From assembly GCA_040882255.1 (NCBI GenBank), contig JBBEBP010000016.1:1-64000 (forward strand): DNA of 64,000 nt. Reading direction: 5' to 3'. The notes beneath the pieces were generated by a model. The model was not told where the DNA came from. It saw only the letters and a list, made by a program, of their open reading frames with translations, and searched no databases. This stretch comes from PWQG01 sp040882255 (GTDB lineage: Bacteria; Pseudomonadota; Gammaproteobacteria; Pseudomonadales; Pseudohongiellaceae). This document shows, one piece after another, positions 1 through 8,454 of this stretch. The translations under genes were made by a program, and so were the position numbers. The first letter of the stretch is position 1; every line of letters begins with the position of its first letter.

Positions 1-995
1 GGCGCTGTCTACTTATAGAACGGGTTTGGTGGTCCAAATAAACGGGACCATCTCTGTCCGCGTTTATAGGGTCTTTCATCTTCAGTATCGTTTCCCTTGT
101 GGCCGTCCAGAACGACATGTTCAACTCCGCCGGCCTGTTCTCGATCTTCTCACTCACTCTTCTGGTGTTTGCCATTGTCATCATCACTTTCGTTCGCTGG
201 GTGGACCGGATCGCCCGGCTGGGCCGGGTGGTCAACACCATCGAGCAAGTGGAGAAGGCAGCCGCTGATGCACTGGAACGCCGCCGCCACGCGCCTACCC
301 TGGGCGCTATGACGGTATCGCTGCAACAGAACGGGACCAAAGGAGTACCCGTATGTTCATCGACAGTTGGCTATGTCCAGCATATCGACATCGATACGCT
401 ACAATCCCGCGCCGAAACGCTGGATTGCCGAGTCGTGGTAACCGCGCTACCCGGCACATTCGTGAGTACACACCGCCCGCTCCTTCGTATTGTGGAGGGC
501 GAGGCCTTCGAGCCGGACGGCTTTGCCAGCGCCTTTACCATTGCTACACACCGTGCCTTTGAAGATGATCCCCGCTTCGGACTGCTTGCCTTGTCAGAGA
601 TCGCCGACAAAGCGCTTTCGCCCGGCATCAATGACCCGGGAACCGCTATCGACGTTATTGGCACAATGGTACGACTGTTCACTATCTGGCAGGCCCCGCT
701 CGACAATGAAAAAGTACAGACGATCACCTGTGACCGTGTTTCGGTGCCGAAGCTGGTGATCGACGACCTGTTCGACGATGCCTTTACTGCCATTGCTCGT
801 GACGGGGCGGGGCTCGTCGAAGTCTCCATATGGCTGCAGAAAGCGCTGTCCGCGTTATCCGAGACGGATGACCATGCGATGGTGGCCGCTGCGAGAAACC
901 ATTCACGGACAGCGCTCGCCCGTTCAGAGCGCGCTCTGTCACTTCAGGATGATATCGACACTGTGCGCAGGGCTGCCGGATTTTCTAGCCGGTAA
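1..995 (+). pseudogene. DUF2254 membrane protein, interrupted by an in-frame stop
   Basis: The frame ending at 995 reads as the C-terminal two thirds of a DUF2254 inner-membrane protein. It has two hydrophobic segments (FIGSFIFSIVSLVAV and a leucine/isoleucine-rich one just after), the junction RWVDRIARLGR, and a soluble domain with SEIADKALSPGINDPGTA, all typical of the family. The first usable start inside the window is GTG at 99, without a Shine-Dalgarno, and it falls inside the first of these membrane segments. Homologous-looking residues continue upstream of it in the same frame to TAA at 39-41, where the family would have an ordinary residue. I therefore read this as a nonsense-disrupted gene whose N-terminus lies left of the window. 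A genuine short protein from 99 cannot be excluded. The end overlaps the next, convergent gene by 11 bases. The function of DUF2254 is unknown. Confidence 0.6.
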
Positions 996-1941
996 ATCGA
1001 GGATCGAGCAAGCAGGGCTGTGTAAGGCCACCCTGCTTGTGTGACGCCTTCATACGATACATGGCAGCATCCGCGTGCGGCAACAATGCTTCCAGTGTTT
1101 CACCGTCGTCCGGATAGAGGCTTGTGCCGATACTGAACTGTAGCGAAATTTCATGACCCGCCAGCCGAAACGGTTCAGCGATCGCCTGGTGCAGCTTTTC
1201 GAACACCATTGATGCCTGCTCGTGTTGATCCAGATCGCTGACCAGCACCACAAATTCATCACCGCCGTATCGACAGATATGATCAGTGACGCGTAAGCAA
1301 TCCAGCAGTTTATGACTCAAGGACTTCAGTAATGCATCGCCGCAGCTATGCCCCAATGTGTCATTGACATTCTTGAAATTATCCAGGTCGATGAACAGTA
1401 CCACCATTTTCTTTCGATGTCGTTGAGTCGACGCCGCCGCCTGCTCAAAACGTTCCGCAAATGCGTGGCGATTCAGCAAACCTGTTAAGGCGTCGTGCTG
1501 CGCCAGGTAGGTCATTCTGGCCGTTGTCTCTATCGAATAGCGCGAATCACTAAACCTCACCAGGGCGCCACGCACCTTGCCGGTACCGTCATGGAGCGGT
1601 GTCGCGGCGTCATCGATCGCCAGTTCATGGCCGTCGCGAGTTATCAGCAAAGCGGTGCTGTCCAGTCCGACGACCCGATCAGTATCCATCGCTTGACGGG
1701 CGAGATCTCCCCGCTCCTTCCGGGTCTTTGCATCGATGACCCGGAAGATGTCCTGTAGCCTGCGACCAATCGCATCCTGGCGACTGCATCCGGTCAATGC
1801 TTCCGCCGCGCAGTTCATGTAGGTGATTCGCGCCCTGGCATCCGTGCTCAGCAGTGCATCGCTAATGAAATCGAGCATTTCATGCTCCCATACGCTCGCG
1901 TCAACGCTACTGACCTCTTCGTCTGCAGATTCTTTTTTCAT
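985..1941 (-). CDS. PAS-GGDEF diguanylate cyclase
   Basis: A soluble 318-residue protein expected to make cyclic di-GMP from two GTP. An N-terminal PAS domain (about residues 15-135, with ITYMNCAAEALTG) precedes a GGDEF domain. The active-site signature is intact (RYGGDEFVV), and an RxxD inhibitory I-site (RVTD) sits five residues before it, so product feedback is expected. There are no membrane segments or signal peptide, so the PAS domain probably senses a cytoplasmic cue. I chose ATG at 1941 because GGAAAG lies six bases upstream; an in-frame TTG at 1959 is a weaker alternative. It is transcribed divergently from the PAS/CheB-CheR genes, which suggests a shared signalling theme but does not prove one. 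Confidence 0.9.
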   Translation of the reverse strand: MKKESADEEVSSVDASVWEHEMLDFISDALLSTDARARITYMNCAAEALTGCSRQDAIGRRLQDIFRVIDAKTRKERGDLARQAMDTDRVVGLDSTALLITRDGHELAIDDAATPLHDGTGKVRGALVRFSDSRYSIETTARMTYLAQHDALTGLLNRHAFAERFEQAAASTQRHRKKMVVLFIDLDNFKNVNDTLGHSCGDALLKSLSHKLLDCLRVTDHICRYGGDEFVVLVSDLDQHEQASMVFEKLHQAIAEPFRLAGHEISLQFSIGTSLYPDDGETLEALLPHADAAMYRMKASHKQGGLTQPCLLDPRFTG

Positions 1942-2130
1942 ACCATGCTTTCCATTCAATCAGGGCCGCCTCTCGGTTTTCAAACACTCATCAGTGCCAA
2001 TCGGTATTCATGAAAAGTCGAATAATACTCAGCTACGACGCGCCCGGCTCAGCGCCTGACGCATAGATGATTTTTATCCGATTAATCCTTACGGGGGAGC
2101 AATCAATCGTCTATTCGATACCGCACATTG

Positions 2131-2151
2131 GCCAAAAGATTATCCTTTGGC
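2131..2151. promoter_or_regulatory. inverted repeat GCCAAA-N9-TTTGGC in a divergent intergenic region
   Basis: The 282-base gap between the divergent diguanylate cyclase and PAS genes is relatively AT-rich and contains a perfect 6-bp dyad with a 9-base spacer. A possible -10 (TATCAT, 2180-2185) lies about 30 bases downstream of it. The spacing and position suit a transcription-factor operator. The factor is unknown. Confidence 0.3.
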
Positions 2152-2223
2152 TTTATTAGCCATAACGTGCCTAAAGGCGTATCATCAAGTCATGAATTTT
2201 GAAACAATCCAGAGGAAAAGCTG

Positions 2224-2862
2224 ATGAAATCCGTTCTGAAGCCCTCGCAGCCCATGAGCCGAGCCCAGATCCGCGTCCGAGCCGAAGAGCTGCTTCGCGA
2301 TGGCGCTGCCAGCACCGGCAGGGAAGGGGCTCTGGGCGTCGATGCGCTGGAGCTGTTATACCGCCGGGCAAGTGAACCGGAATTTGCGGCCGATGCGCTG
2401 AAACTTCTTCATGAACTGCAAACCCACCAGGTGGAACTTGACCTTCTGATTGAGCAACTGCAGAGCAATGAAGACGAATTGACGCACGAGCTGGCCTATT
2501 ACAGAGCGCTTTATGAGCTGGCGCCGGTGGCCTACCTGGTGATTACCCGGGATGGCCGGGTGGTCGAGAGTAACGCCGCTGCAAGTGCCCTGTTGGGCTT
2601 TGCATCAGCGCATTCCGGAGAGCTGTCGGAAGACGAGGAAGAAGAACAGAGAGTGACCCGCTACCTGTCACCATCGAGTCAGGCAGCCGTGACGACCATG
2701 ATACAGGGGCTTGACGTTCCAGGCTCGGCAGCAAGCTGCCTGGCGCAACTGGCAGATAGCCCTGATTCTCAGTTGGCAATCAAAGCCAGTCTCAGCTCGT
2801 CCGGAGACAGTATCCTGATGGCGGTTTGGCAAGACGCAGGCGCTGACGTCGCCGCATCCTGA
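2224..2862 (+). CDS. small PAS-domain protein preceding CheB-CheR
   Basis: A 212-residue soluble protein. Residues about 50-95 form a predicted helical segment (KLLHELQTHQVELDLLIEQL and onward) like the linker that precedes PAS domains in sensor kinases. It is followed by a PAS fold with YELAPVAYLVITRDGRVVE and NAAASALLGF. There is no output domain, no histidine-kinase domain and no membrane segment. The start is supported by GAGGAAAAG just upstream. Its stop overlaps the next start as TGATG, so translation of the two is probably coupled. I infer that it acts in trans as a sensory input subunit for the CheB-CheR protein; no partner is shown directly. Confidence 0.75.
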   Translation: MKSVLKPSQPMSRAQIRVRAEELLRDGAASTGREGALGVDALELLYRRASEPEFAADALKLLHELQTHQVELDLLIEQLQSNEDELTHELAYYRALYELAPVAYLVITRDGRVVESNAAASALLGFASAHSGELSEDEEEEQRVTRYLSPSSQAAVTTMIQGLDVPGSAASCLAQLADSPDSQLAIKASLSSSGDSILMAVWQDAGADVAAS

Positions 2863-5387
2863 TGCGCATTGTCGGCATCGGAGCGTCCGCTGGTGGCCTG
2901 GCAGCCCTTGAAGCGTTTTTTCGCCACACGCCAGCGGATACCGGGATGGCATTCATCGTCGTCCAGCACCTGGATCCTACGCAGAGAGCCCTGTTACCCG
3001 AGTTGTTGCAGCGGTTCACTGCCATGCCAGTACACGAGGCCGCGCACGACACCGCCATTCAAGCTGATTCCGTATATGTGATTCCCTCCAACGCCGAACT
3101 CAGGGTCGAGAACAACCGGCTGAAGCTTGCGCGGCCCCATGAGCCCAGGGGGATGCGATTGCCGGTTGATGTGTTGTTTTCCTCATTGGCCAGTGCCCAA
3201 AACGAGCAGGCCATTGCCGTTGTACTTTCCGGAATGGGCTCCGATGGCACACTGGGTTTACAGGCAATAAAAGCCATCGGTGGCCTGACCGCCGTACAGG
3301 AGCCGGAATCAGCGGAGTTTGACGCCATGCCGCGCAGCGCGATAGCCGCCGGCTGCTGCGATATTGTTGCCACGGCCAGTGAGCTGCCGGCGCGCATACT
3401 GGCGTACAGCAAGCGCATCAGCAAACCGCTCCCGGGCGAGATACCGAAGAAGTTGACCAAACCCCTGCAGCGCATCGTAAAAATACTGCAAAACCAGACG
3501 CGTCACGACTTTTCCCTGTACAAAACCAACACATTGTCGCGCAGAATCGAGCGGCGCATGGCGATTCATGGTATTGCGACATTGCCCGACTATGCACTCT
3601 ACCTGGAGAAGAACAACCAGGAAGTGCAGTTGTTGTTCAAGGAAATACTCATCGGGGTCACCGCTTTCTTTCGCGACGCCGACATCTGGGAATACCTGTC
3701 CGAAAAGGCGCTTCCCGAACTGCTCGAAAAAGTCCAGCCCGGCGAGAACCTGAGGGCGTGGGTGGTGGGCTGCTCTACCGGAGAAGAGGCCTATTCGCTC
3801 GCTATGGTTGTCACGGAAGCATTGGCACGATCAGACCGGGGCAAGACAATCAACTTCCAGATTTTTGCCTCCGACCTGAGCCCGGAGGCCATCACCATCG
3901 CCCGCGCGGGGCGTTACCCCCATAGCGTGGAAAAGCAGGTATCGGCGCGGCGGCTCGCTGACTTTTTCACCAGGACCGATAGCCACTACCAGATCAACCA
4001 GGCCATCCGCGACCGGGTCCTGTTCGCCCAACACGACGTCATCCTGGATCCGCCTTTCACCAGGCTCGATCTGATCGCCTGTCGCAACCTTCTGATATAC
4101 TTCGATCCCATGCTGCAGCGTCGGCTTTTACCGCTGTTCCACTACAGCCTGCGGGACAGCGGCTTGTTGATGCTGGGAAATTCGGAAACCGTCGGCAGGC
4201 TCAACCATCTGTTCGAGCCGCTGAAACCGAGGCATAGAATCTACCGGAAGCTGAAGAATGACTCCATCAGCGGCTCCAGATTCCTGCTAAAGTCGTTTCC
4301 ACCACTATCGACCCTGTCCAAGGAGCAGCTCATGCCGGAGCCCACAATACCTTCCGAGCGCGTTGAGAGCCTGCAGACTGCTGCCGATCACCTGCTACTG
4401 CAGGTCTATTCACCGGCGGCCGTGGTGCTCAACCCGAATGCTGACATCGTCTATATCAGCGGGCGCACCGGCAAGTATCTGGAGCCGGCGGCGGGCAAAG
4501 CCAACTGGAATATCCATGCCATGGCGCGCGAGGGGCTGCGCACCCCTTTATACACGGCTTTGCAACAGGCCGCTTTCCAGGACGAACCGATCGAGCTGCG
4601 CGACGTGGCGGTGCAATCCGCAGCCAGTGAGCAACAGGTTGATGTGACCGTGCAGGCCCTGAGTGAGCCCGCGGCTCTCAAAGGCATGACCATGGTTGTG
4701 TTCCGCGATTCATCCGAGGTCACTCGGCGCAAGCGCTCAAAGCGAGCGACCACTTCCGAAACCGATCATGCCGACGAGGTTCAGCGCTACCAGAAGGCCA
4801 TCGAGCAGTTGAGCGAAGAGGCGAAATACTCCAGGGAAGAGCTTCAGGCCTCCAATGAGGAGCTTCAATCCACCAATGAGGAGCTTCAATCCACCAATGA
4901 GGAGCTTCAATCCGCGAATGAAGAGCTGACATCGTCGAAGGAGGAGATGCAGTCAATGAACGAAGAGCTCCAGACCATCAATACCGAATTGCAAACCAAG
5001 CTTGATGACCTGGCGCTGGCTCAGAGCGACATGCAGAACGTGCTCAACAGTATTGAAATCGCCATCCTGTTCATGGATCAGAACCTGAACGTGCGGCGTT
5101 ATACAGCCCGGGCGGCCAGTATCATCAGCCTGCGGGAGAGCGACGTGGGACGGCCGCTCCGCGAACTGACCACCATCATGGAGTACCCCGGACTGGAGGA
5201 TGATGCACGGGCAACGCTCGATACCCTGGTCGTCAGTGAAAAACAGATACCAACCAGTGAGGGCCGCTGGTTCTCGATCCGGATCATGCCCTACCGCCGG
5301 CTCGACAATGTGATCGACGGTGTAGTGATGACCATGGTGGATATTACCGATACCAAAAAACTGGAGTCCAGCTTGCGGAATGACTGA
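2862..5387 (+). CDS. CheB-CheR fusion with C-terminal PAS domain
   Basis: An 841-residue fusion. Residues 1-190 are a CheB methylesterase domain with GIGASAGG (catalytic Ser9), VVQHL (His36) and SGMGSDG (catalytic Asp). Residues about 200-460 are a CheR methyltransferase with its helical N-subdomain and the S-adenosylmethionine loop VVGCSTGEEAYSLAM. A PAS-like segment, a coiled coil built from repeated ELQSTNE units (about residues 650-715) and a final PAS domain follow. The CheB half has no receiver domain, and no HisKA/HATPase follows the last PAS, unlike many longer relatives. The CheB/CheR pair would add and remove glutamyl methyl groups on chemoreceptors or other partners. No receptor or CheA/CheW gene is nearby, so the target is unknown. 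Confidence 0.92.
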   Translation: MRIVGIGASAGGLAALEAFFRHTPADTGMAFIVVQHLDPTQRALLPELLQRFTAMPVHEAAHDTAIQADSVYVIPSNAELRVENNRLKLARPHEPRGMRLPVDVLFSSLASAQNEQAIAVVLSGMGSDGTLGLQAIKAIGGLTAVQEPESAEFDAMPRSAIAAGCCDIVATASELPARILAYSKRISKPLPGEIPKKLTKPLQRIVKILQNQTRHDFSLYKTNTLSRRIERRMAIHGIATLPDYALYLEKNNQEVQLLFKEILIGVTAFFRDADIWEYLSEKALPELLEKVQPGENLRAWVVGCSTGEEAYSLAMVVTEALARSDRGKTINFQIFASDLSPEAITIARAGRYPHSVEKQVSARRLADFFTRTDSHYQINQAIRDRVLFAQHDVILDPPFTRLDLIACRNLLIYFDPMLQRRLLPLFHYSLRDSGLLMLGNSETVGRLNHLFEPLKPRHRIYRKLKNDSISGSRFLLKSFPPLSTLSKEQLMPEPTIPSERVESLQTAADHLLLQVYSPAAVVLNPNADIVYISGRTGKYLEPAAGKANWNIHAMAREGLRTPLYTALQQAAFQDEPIELRDVAVQSAASEQQVDVTVQALSEPAALKGMTMVVFRDSSEVTRRKRSKRATTSETDHADEVQRYQKAIEQLSEEAKYSREELQASNEELQSTNEELQSTNEELQSANEELTSSKEEMQSMNEELQTINTELQTKLDDLALAQSDMQNVLNSIEIAILFMDQNLNVRRYTARAASIISLRESDVGRPLRELTTIMEYPGLEDDARATLDTLVVSEKQIPTSEGRWFSIRIMPYRRLDNVIDGVVMTMVDITDTKKLESSLRND
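4840..4920 (+). repeat. 21-bp tandem repeat encoding coiled-coil heptads
   Basis: Three to four in-frame copies of a 21-base unit (AATGAGGAGCTTCAATCCAC plus one base) encode seven-residue steps of the form NEELQST. The middle copies are identical at the DNA level, so they arose recently or are kept alike by slippage. They sit in the linker between the methyltransferase and PAS domains. Confidence 0.8.
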
Positions 5388-5548
5388 GGGGAACCACCCG
5401 CAGCTGTTCCGTCCGATCCACCATGAGACCGGGCTACCTTCTGTAACGCGTCTGTTCGATTGCAAACCAGGTAATGATAATTTTCCGGAGGACCAGACCT
5501 GACAGAATCATTCCTCCGCTTTCTGCCTGCCGTCGTTGACCTTTTCGT

Positions 5549-6220
5549 CTACCCGATCCGGGAATGGATTGTTCTTGAGGGCACCTGAAGGGAAAAGTAC
5601 GCAGTCTGAGTCGGCGCGCCGAACTCGGGATCTTCCTCCCCGACACCCCCCATGACCACCCGGTAGCCGTTGCGCCAGGCCACTCCCCGGGCCCATTGTC
5701 CGAACCGGGCCCGATCCCACTCGAACTTGTGATCAGCCTCGCGGAATTCGCCGGGCCGCAGGTCGAAAAGCGGATTGTACTCCCGGTTGGGCGTGGTCAT
5801 GAAAATTACCCCTGGCCGCATCTGCGCAAATACAACCCGCTCAACGGCCGACAGCAACTCGGGTTTTATGTGCTCGATGGTCTCCACCATCGCGGCGGCA
5901 TCATAGCCCTGCAGGGAAGGCTGTGGCTCTGTGTACGAGCCGTTGAGCAGGGTTACCCGGGGAAACGGCGCCTGTGGATGGCTCGCCAGCAGCTGCCGGG
6001 CCTCCATCAACGCCATGGGAGAACTTTCCAGTCCGACGATCTCCTCGAACTGCTCCTCGATGGCCAGACGGTGAAGGAGTTGGCCGGAGCCGCAGCCGAG
6101 GTCGAGAACGCGCCGTGCTCCGCTGGCGCGGATGCGGTGCAGCACGTGATCCAGGCGGACCTCGTGCAGTACGGTACCACGCTCCATCATGGACCGGGAT
6201 GCTATTGGTTCATCGTACAT
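5549..6220 (-). CDS. stand-alone Hen1-type RNA 2'-O-methyltransferase domain
   Basis: A 223-residue class I methyltransferase. The S-adenosylmethionine loop is VLDLGCGSG (38-46). It also carries the marks of the Hen1 family, which methylates the 2'-OH of RNA 3' ends: ETIEH (113-117), TPNREYNPLF, and DHKFEWDRARFGQWA with His164. Glu113, Glu116, His117 and His164 match the four metal ligands known for Hen1. Bacterial Hen1 is usually about twice as long, with an N-terminal domain, and is paired with the kinase-phosphatase-ligase Pnkp. Here only the catalytic domain is present and no Pnkp gene is in the window. It lies 15 bases downstream of a NUDIX gene on the same strand, probably in one operon. 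The family is clear; the substrate is inferred. Confidence 0.75.
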   Translation of the reverse strand: MYDEPIASRSMMERGTVLHEVRLDHVLHRIRASGARRVLDLGCGSGQLLHRLAIEEQFEEIVGLESSPMALMEARQLLASHPQAPFPRVTLLNGSYTEPQPSLQGYDAAAMVETIEHIKPELLSAVERVVFAQMRPGVIFMTTPNREYNPLFDLRPGEFREADHKFEWDRARFGQWARGVAWRNGYRVVMGGVGEEDPEFGAPTQTAYFSLQVPSRTIHSRIG

Positions 6221-6235
6221 CAGTGGTAATCAGCC

Positions 6236-6766
6236 TCAGGCGGGCTCGGCCAGCAATTCACGAGAGATTCGTTCCAGCACGAAGGTCTCGCGCTGGATCG
6301 ACTGGCCCATGCTCTGCTCCTGGCGGGACATCACCTGACGGTTATGGTTCATCGCCTCCTCCACGGAGATCCAGACCGGCTTCATGCCATTGGCGATTTC
6401 ATAACTCTCCATCCGGACCGTTTCCAGCTCGGGCGCCACTTCGCAGACAAAGAAATGCGACGTCATATGCATCAGGTCGTACTCCGGCTTCCAGTGTGGA
6501 CGGTACTCCTCGATATAACCCCAGTGTTCCTGCACCTGCACGTCGCGGGCGCCGGTCTCTTCCTCCAGCTCACGCATCAACGCAACCTGAATGTCCTCGT
6601 CCCGGTCAACGCCGCCACCCGGCAGGCTGAAGTCATTGTAACGCTCGGTGAACAACAGCAGGATCCGGTCCTCACGCAGCACGATACCGCGTGCAGCGTG
6701 GCGCCGGAGGATACGGCCCTCCCGGGAGGCGAGCTCGGGATGGACCAGTTCTTTCAATAACTTCAT
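6236..6766 (-). CDS. NUDIX hydrolase
   Basis: A 176-residue NUDIX protein. The NUDIX box is complete: GGGVDRDEDIQVALMRELEE followed by ETG, with the expected G-x5-E-x7-REL-x-EE-x-G spacing, so it should bind Mg2+ and hydrolyse a nucleoside diphosphate linked to another group. The substrate cannot be read from the sequence. A long charged C-terminal helix (about residues 135-176) is not part of the minimal fold. It is the first gene of a likely two-gene unit with the Hen1-type methyltransferase, which hints at nucleotide or RNA-end metabolism. That is an inference from neighbourhood only. Confidence 0.88.
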   Translation of the reverse strand: MKLLKELVHPELASREGRILRRHAARGIVLREDRILLLFTERYNDFSLPGGGVDRDEDIQVALMRELEEETGARDVQVQEHWGYIEEYRPHWKPEYDLMHMTSHFFVCEVAPELETVRMESYEIANGMKPVWISVEEAMNHNRQVMSRQEQSMGQSIQRETFVLERISRELLAEPA

Positions 6767-6861
6767 CGCGGGAATCCGGTAATCTGATCAGAAAGGCGGG
6801 ATTCTACCGATATAGCCCGCAAATTGCACTCGCCCAAGCGACCAGCATGAGGGCACCCTCC

Positions 6862-8442
6862 TCACTCCCACTCGATGGTCGCCGGTGGTTTGGAGGAGAT
6901 ATCATAGGTGACACGTGACACATCGGTGATCTCGTTGATGATCCGGTTGCTCACCGTCTCCAGCAGCTCGTACGGCAGACGCGCCCAGCGCGCGGTCATG
7001 AAATCGATGGTCTCCACCGCGCGCAGGCCGATCACCCACGCGTAGCGGCGCCCGTCACCGACCACGCCCACCGAGCGCACCGGCATGAACACGGCAAAGG
7101 CCTGACTGACCTTGTGGTACTGGTCGGCGCGGTGCAGCTCCTCAATGAAGATGGCGTCGGCGCGGCGCAGGATGTCGCAGTATTCCTTCTTCACCTCGCC
7201 GAGGATACGAACGCCCAGCCCCGGACCGGGAAACGGGTGACGGTAGACCATGTCGTAGGGCAGGCCCAGCTCCAGGCCGATTTGACGCACCTCGTCCTTG
7301 AAGAGTTCGCGCAGCGGCTCGACCAGCTTCATTTTCATGTTTTCCGGCAGGCCACCCACGTTGTGATGTGACTTGATGACATGGGCTTTGCCAGTGCGCG
7401 AGCCGGCCGACTCGATTACGTCCGGATAGATGGTGCCCTGGGCCAGCCAGTTGACGTCGCGGATACGGGTCGCCTCGCGGTCGAAGACGTCGATGAAGGT
7501 GTTGCCGATGATCTTGCGTTTCTGCTCGGGATCGTCGATGCCGGCCAGGCGGTCCAGGAACTCGTCCTCGGCGTCGACCCGCACGACATTGACGCCCATG
7601 TTGCGGGCGAAGGTGGCCATCACCTGCTCGCCTTCAGCCTGTCGCAGCAGGCCGTTATCCACGAACACACAGGTCAGCTGATCGCCGATAGCCTCGTGCA
7701 GCAGCGCCGCCACCACCGAGGAATCGACACCGCCGGAGAGGCCCAGTAGCACTTTGCCATCACCGACGGTCTCGCGGACCCGCGCGATGGCGTCATCGAT
7801 GATGTTGGCGGAAGTCCACAGCGCCTCGCAGCCACAGATATCCCGGACAAATCGTTCCAGTATTCGTTTTCCCTGCAGCGTATGCGTGACTTCCGGGTGA
7901 AACTGCAGCCCGTAGAAGTGCCGGGACTCATCCGCCATGGCGGCGATGGGGGCACTGGGCGTCTCGCCGATCACGGTGAAGCCGGGTGGCAGCCCGATGA
8001 CCTTGTCGCCGTGGCTCATCCAGACTTCCAGCCGGCCCCTGCCATCCGGATCGACGTGGTCCTCGATACCGGCAAACAACGCGCTCTCCGCTGGCAGAGT
8101 CACTTCGGCATAACCGAATTCGGATTTGTCAGAACCCTGCACGGCCCCACCGAGCTCAGCGGCCATGGTCTGCATACCGTAGCAGATGCCCAGCAAAGGC
8201 ACCTGCAATTCAAACAGCCAGGCAGGTGCCCGGGGGGATTGCTCTGCAGTCGCCGTCTCCGGGCCGCCGGAGAGAATGATGCCCTGCGGCGCAAAGCGGC
8301 GAACCTCGCCCTCGTCGCAGTGGTGATCCCAGACCTCGCAGTAGACACCCAGTTCGCGCACGCGGCGGGCGATCAACTGAGTGTATTGAGATCCATAGTC
8401 CAGAATAAGTACTTTCTGGCCATGTATGTTCTGACTGCCCAT
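6862..8442 (-). CDS. guaA: GMP synthase (glutamine-hydrolysing)
   Basis: A 526-residue enzyme converting XMP, ATP and glutamine to GMP, the last step of GMP synthesis. The N-terminal class I amidotransferase has the nucleophile motif LLGICYGMQ and the His/Glu pair in FHPEVTHT. The ATP pyrophosphatase domain has the P-loop LGLSGGVDSSV. The C-terminal dimerisation domain ends in PPATIEWE as in other GuaA proteins. The length matches the E. coli enzyme closely. It starts 12 bases after guaB and is co-transcribed with it, the usual guaBA order. Confidence 0.98.
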   Translation of the reverse strand: MGSQNIHGQKVLILDYGSQYTQLIARRVRELGVYCEVWDHHCDEGEVRRFAPQGIILSGGPETATAEQSPRAPAWLFELQVPLLGICYGMQTMAAELGGAVQGSDKSEFGYAEVTLPAESALFAGIEDHVDPDGRGRLEVWMSHGDKVIGLPPGFTVIGETPSAPIAAMADESRHFYGLQFHPEVTHTLQGKRILERFVRDICGCEALWTSANIIDDAIARVRETVGDGKVLLGLSGGVDSSVVAALLHEAIGDQLTCVFVDNGLLRQAEGEQVMATFARNMGVNVVRVDAEDEFLDRLAGIDDPEQKRKIIGNTFIDVFDREATRIRDVNWLAQGTIYPDVIESAGSRTGKAHVIKSHHNVGGLPENMKMKLVEPLRELFKDEVRQIGLELGLPYDMVYRHPFPGPGLGVRILGEVKKEYCDILRRADAIFIEELHRADQYHKVSQAFAVFMPVRSVGVVGDGRRYAWVIGLRAVETIDFMTARWARLPYELLETVSNRIINEITDVSRVTYDISSKPPATIEWE

Positions 8443-8454
8443 CGTCGGGATATC

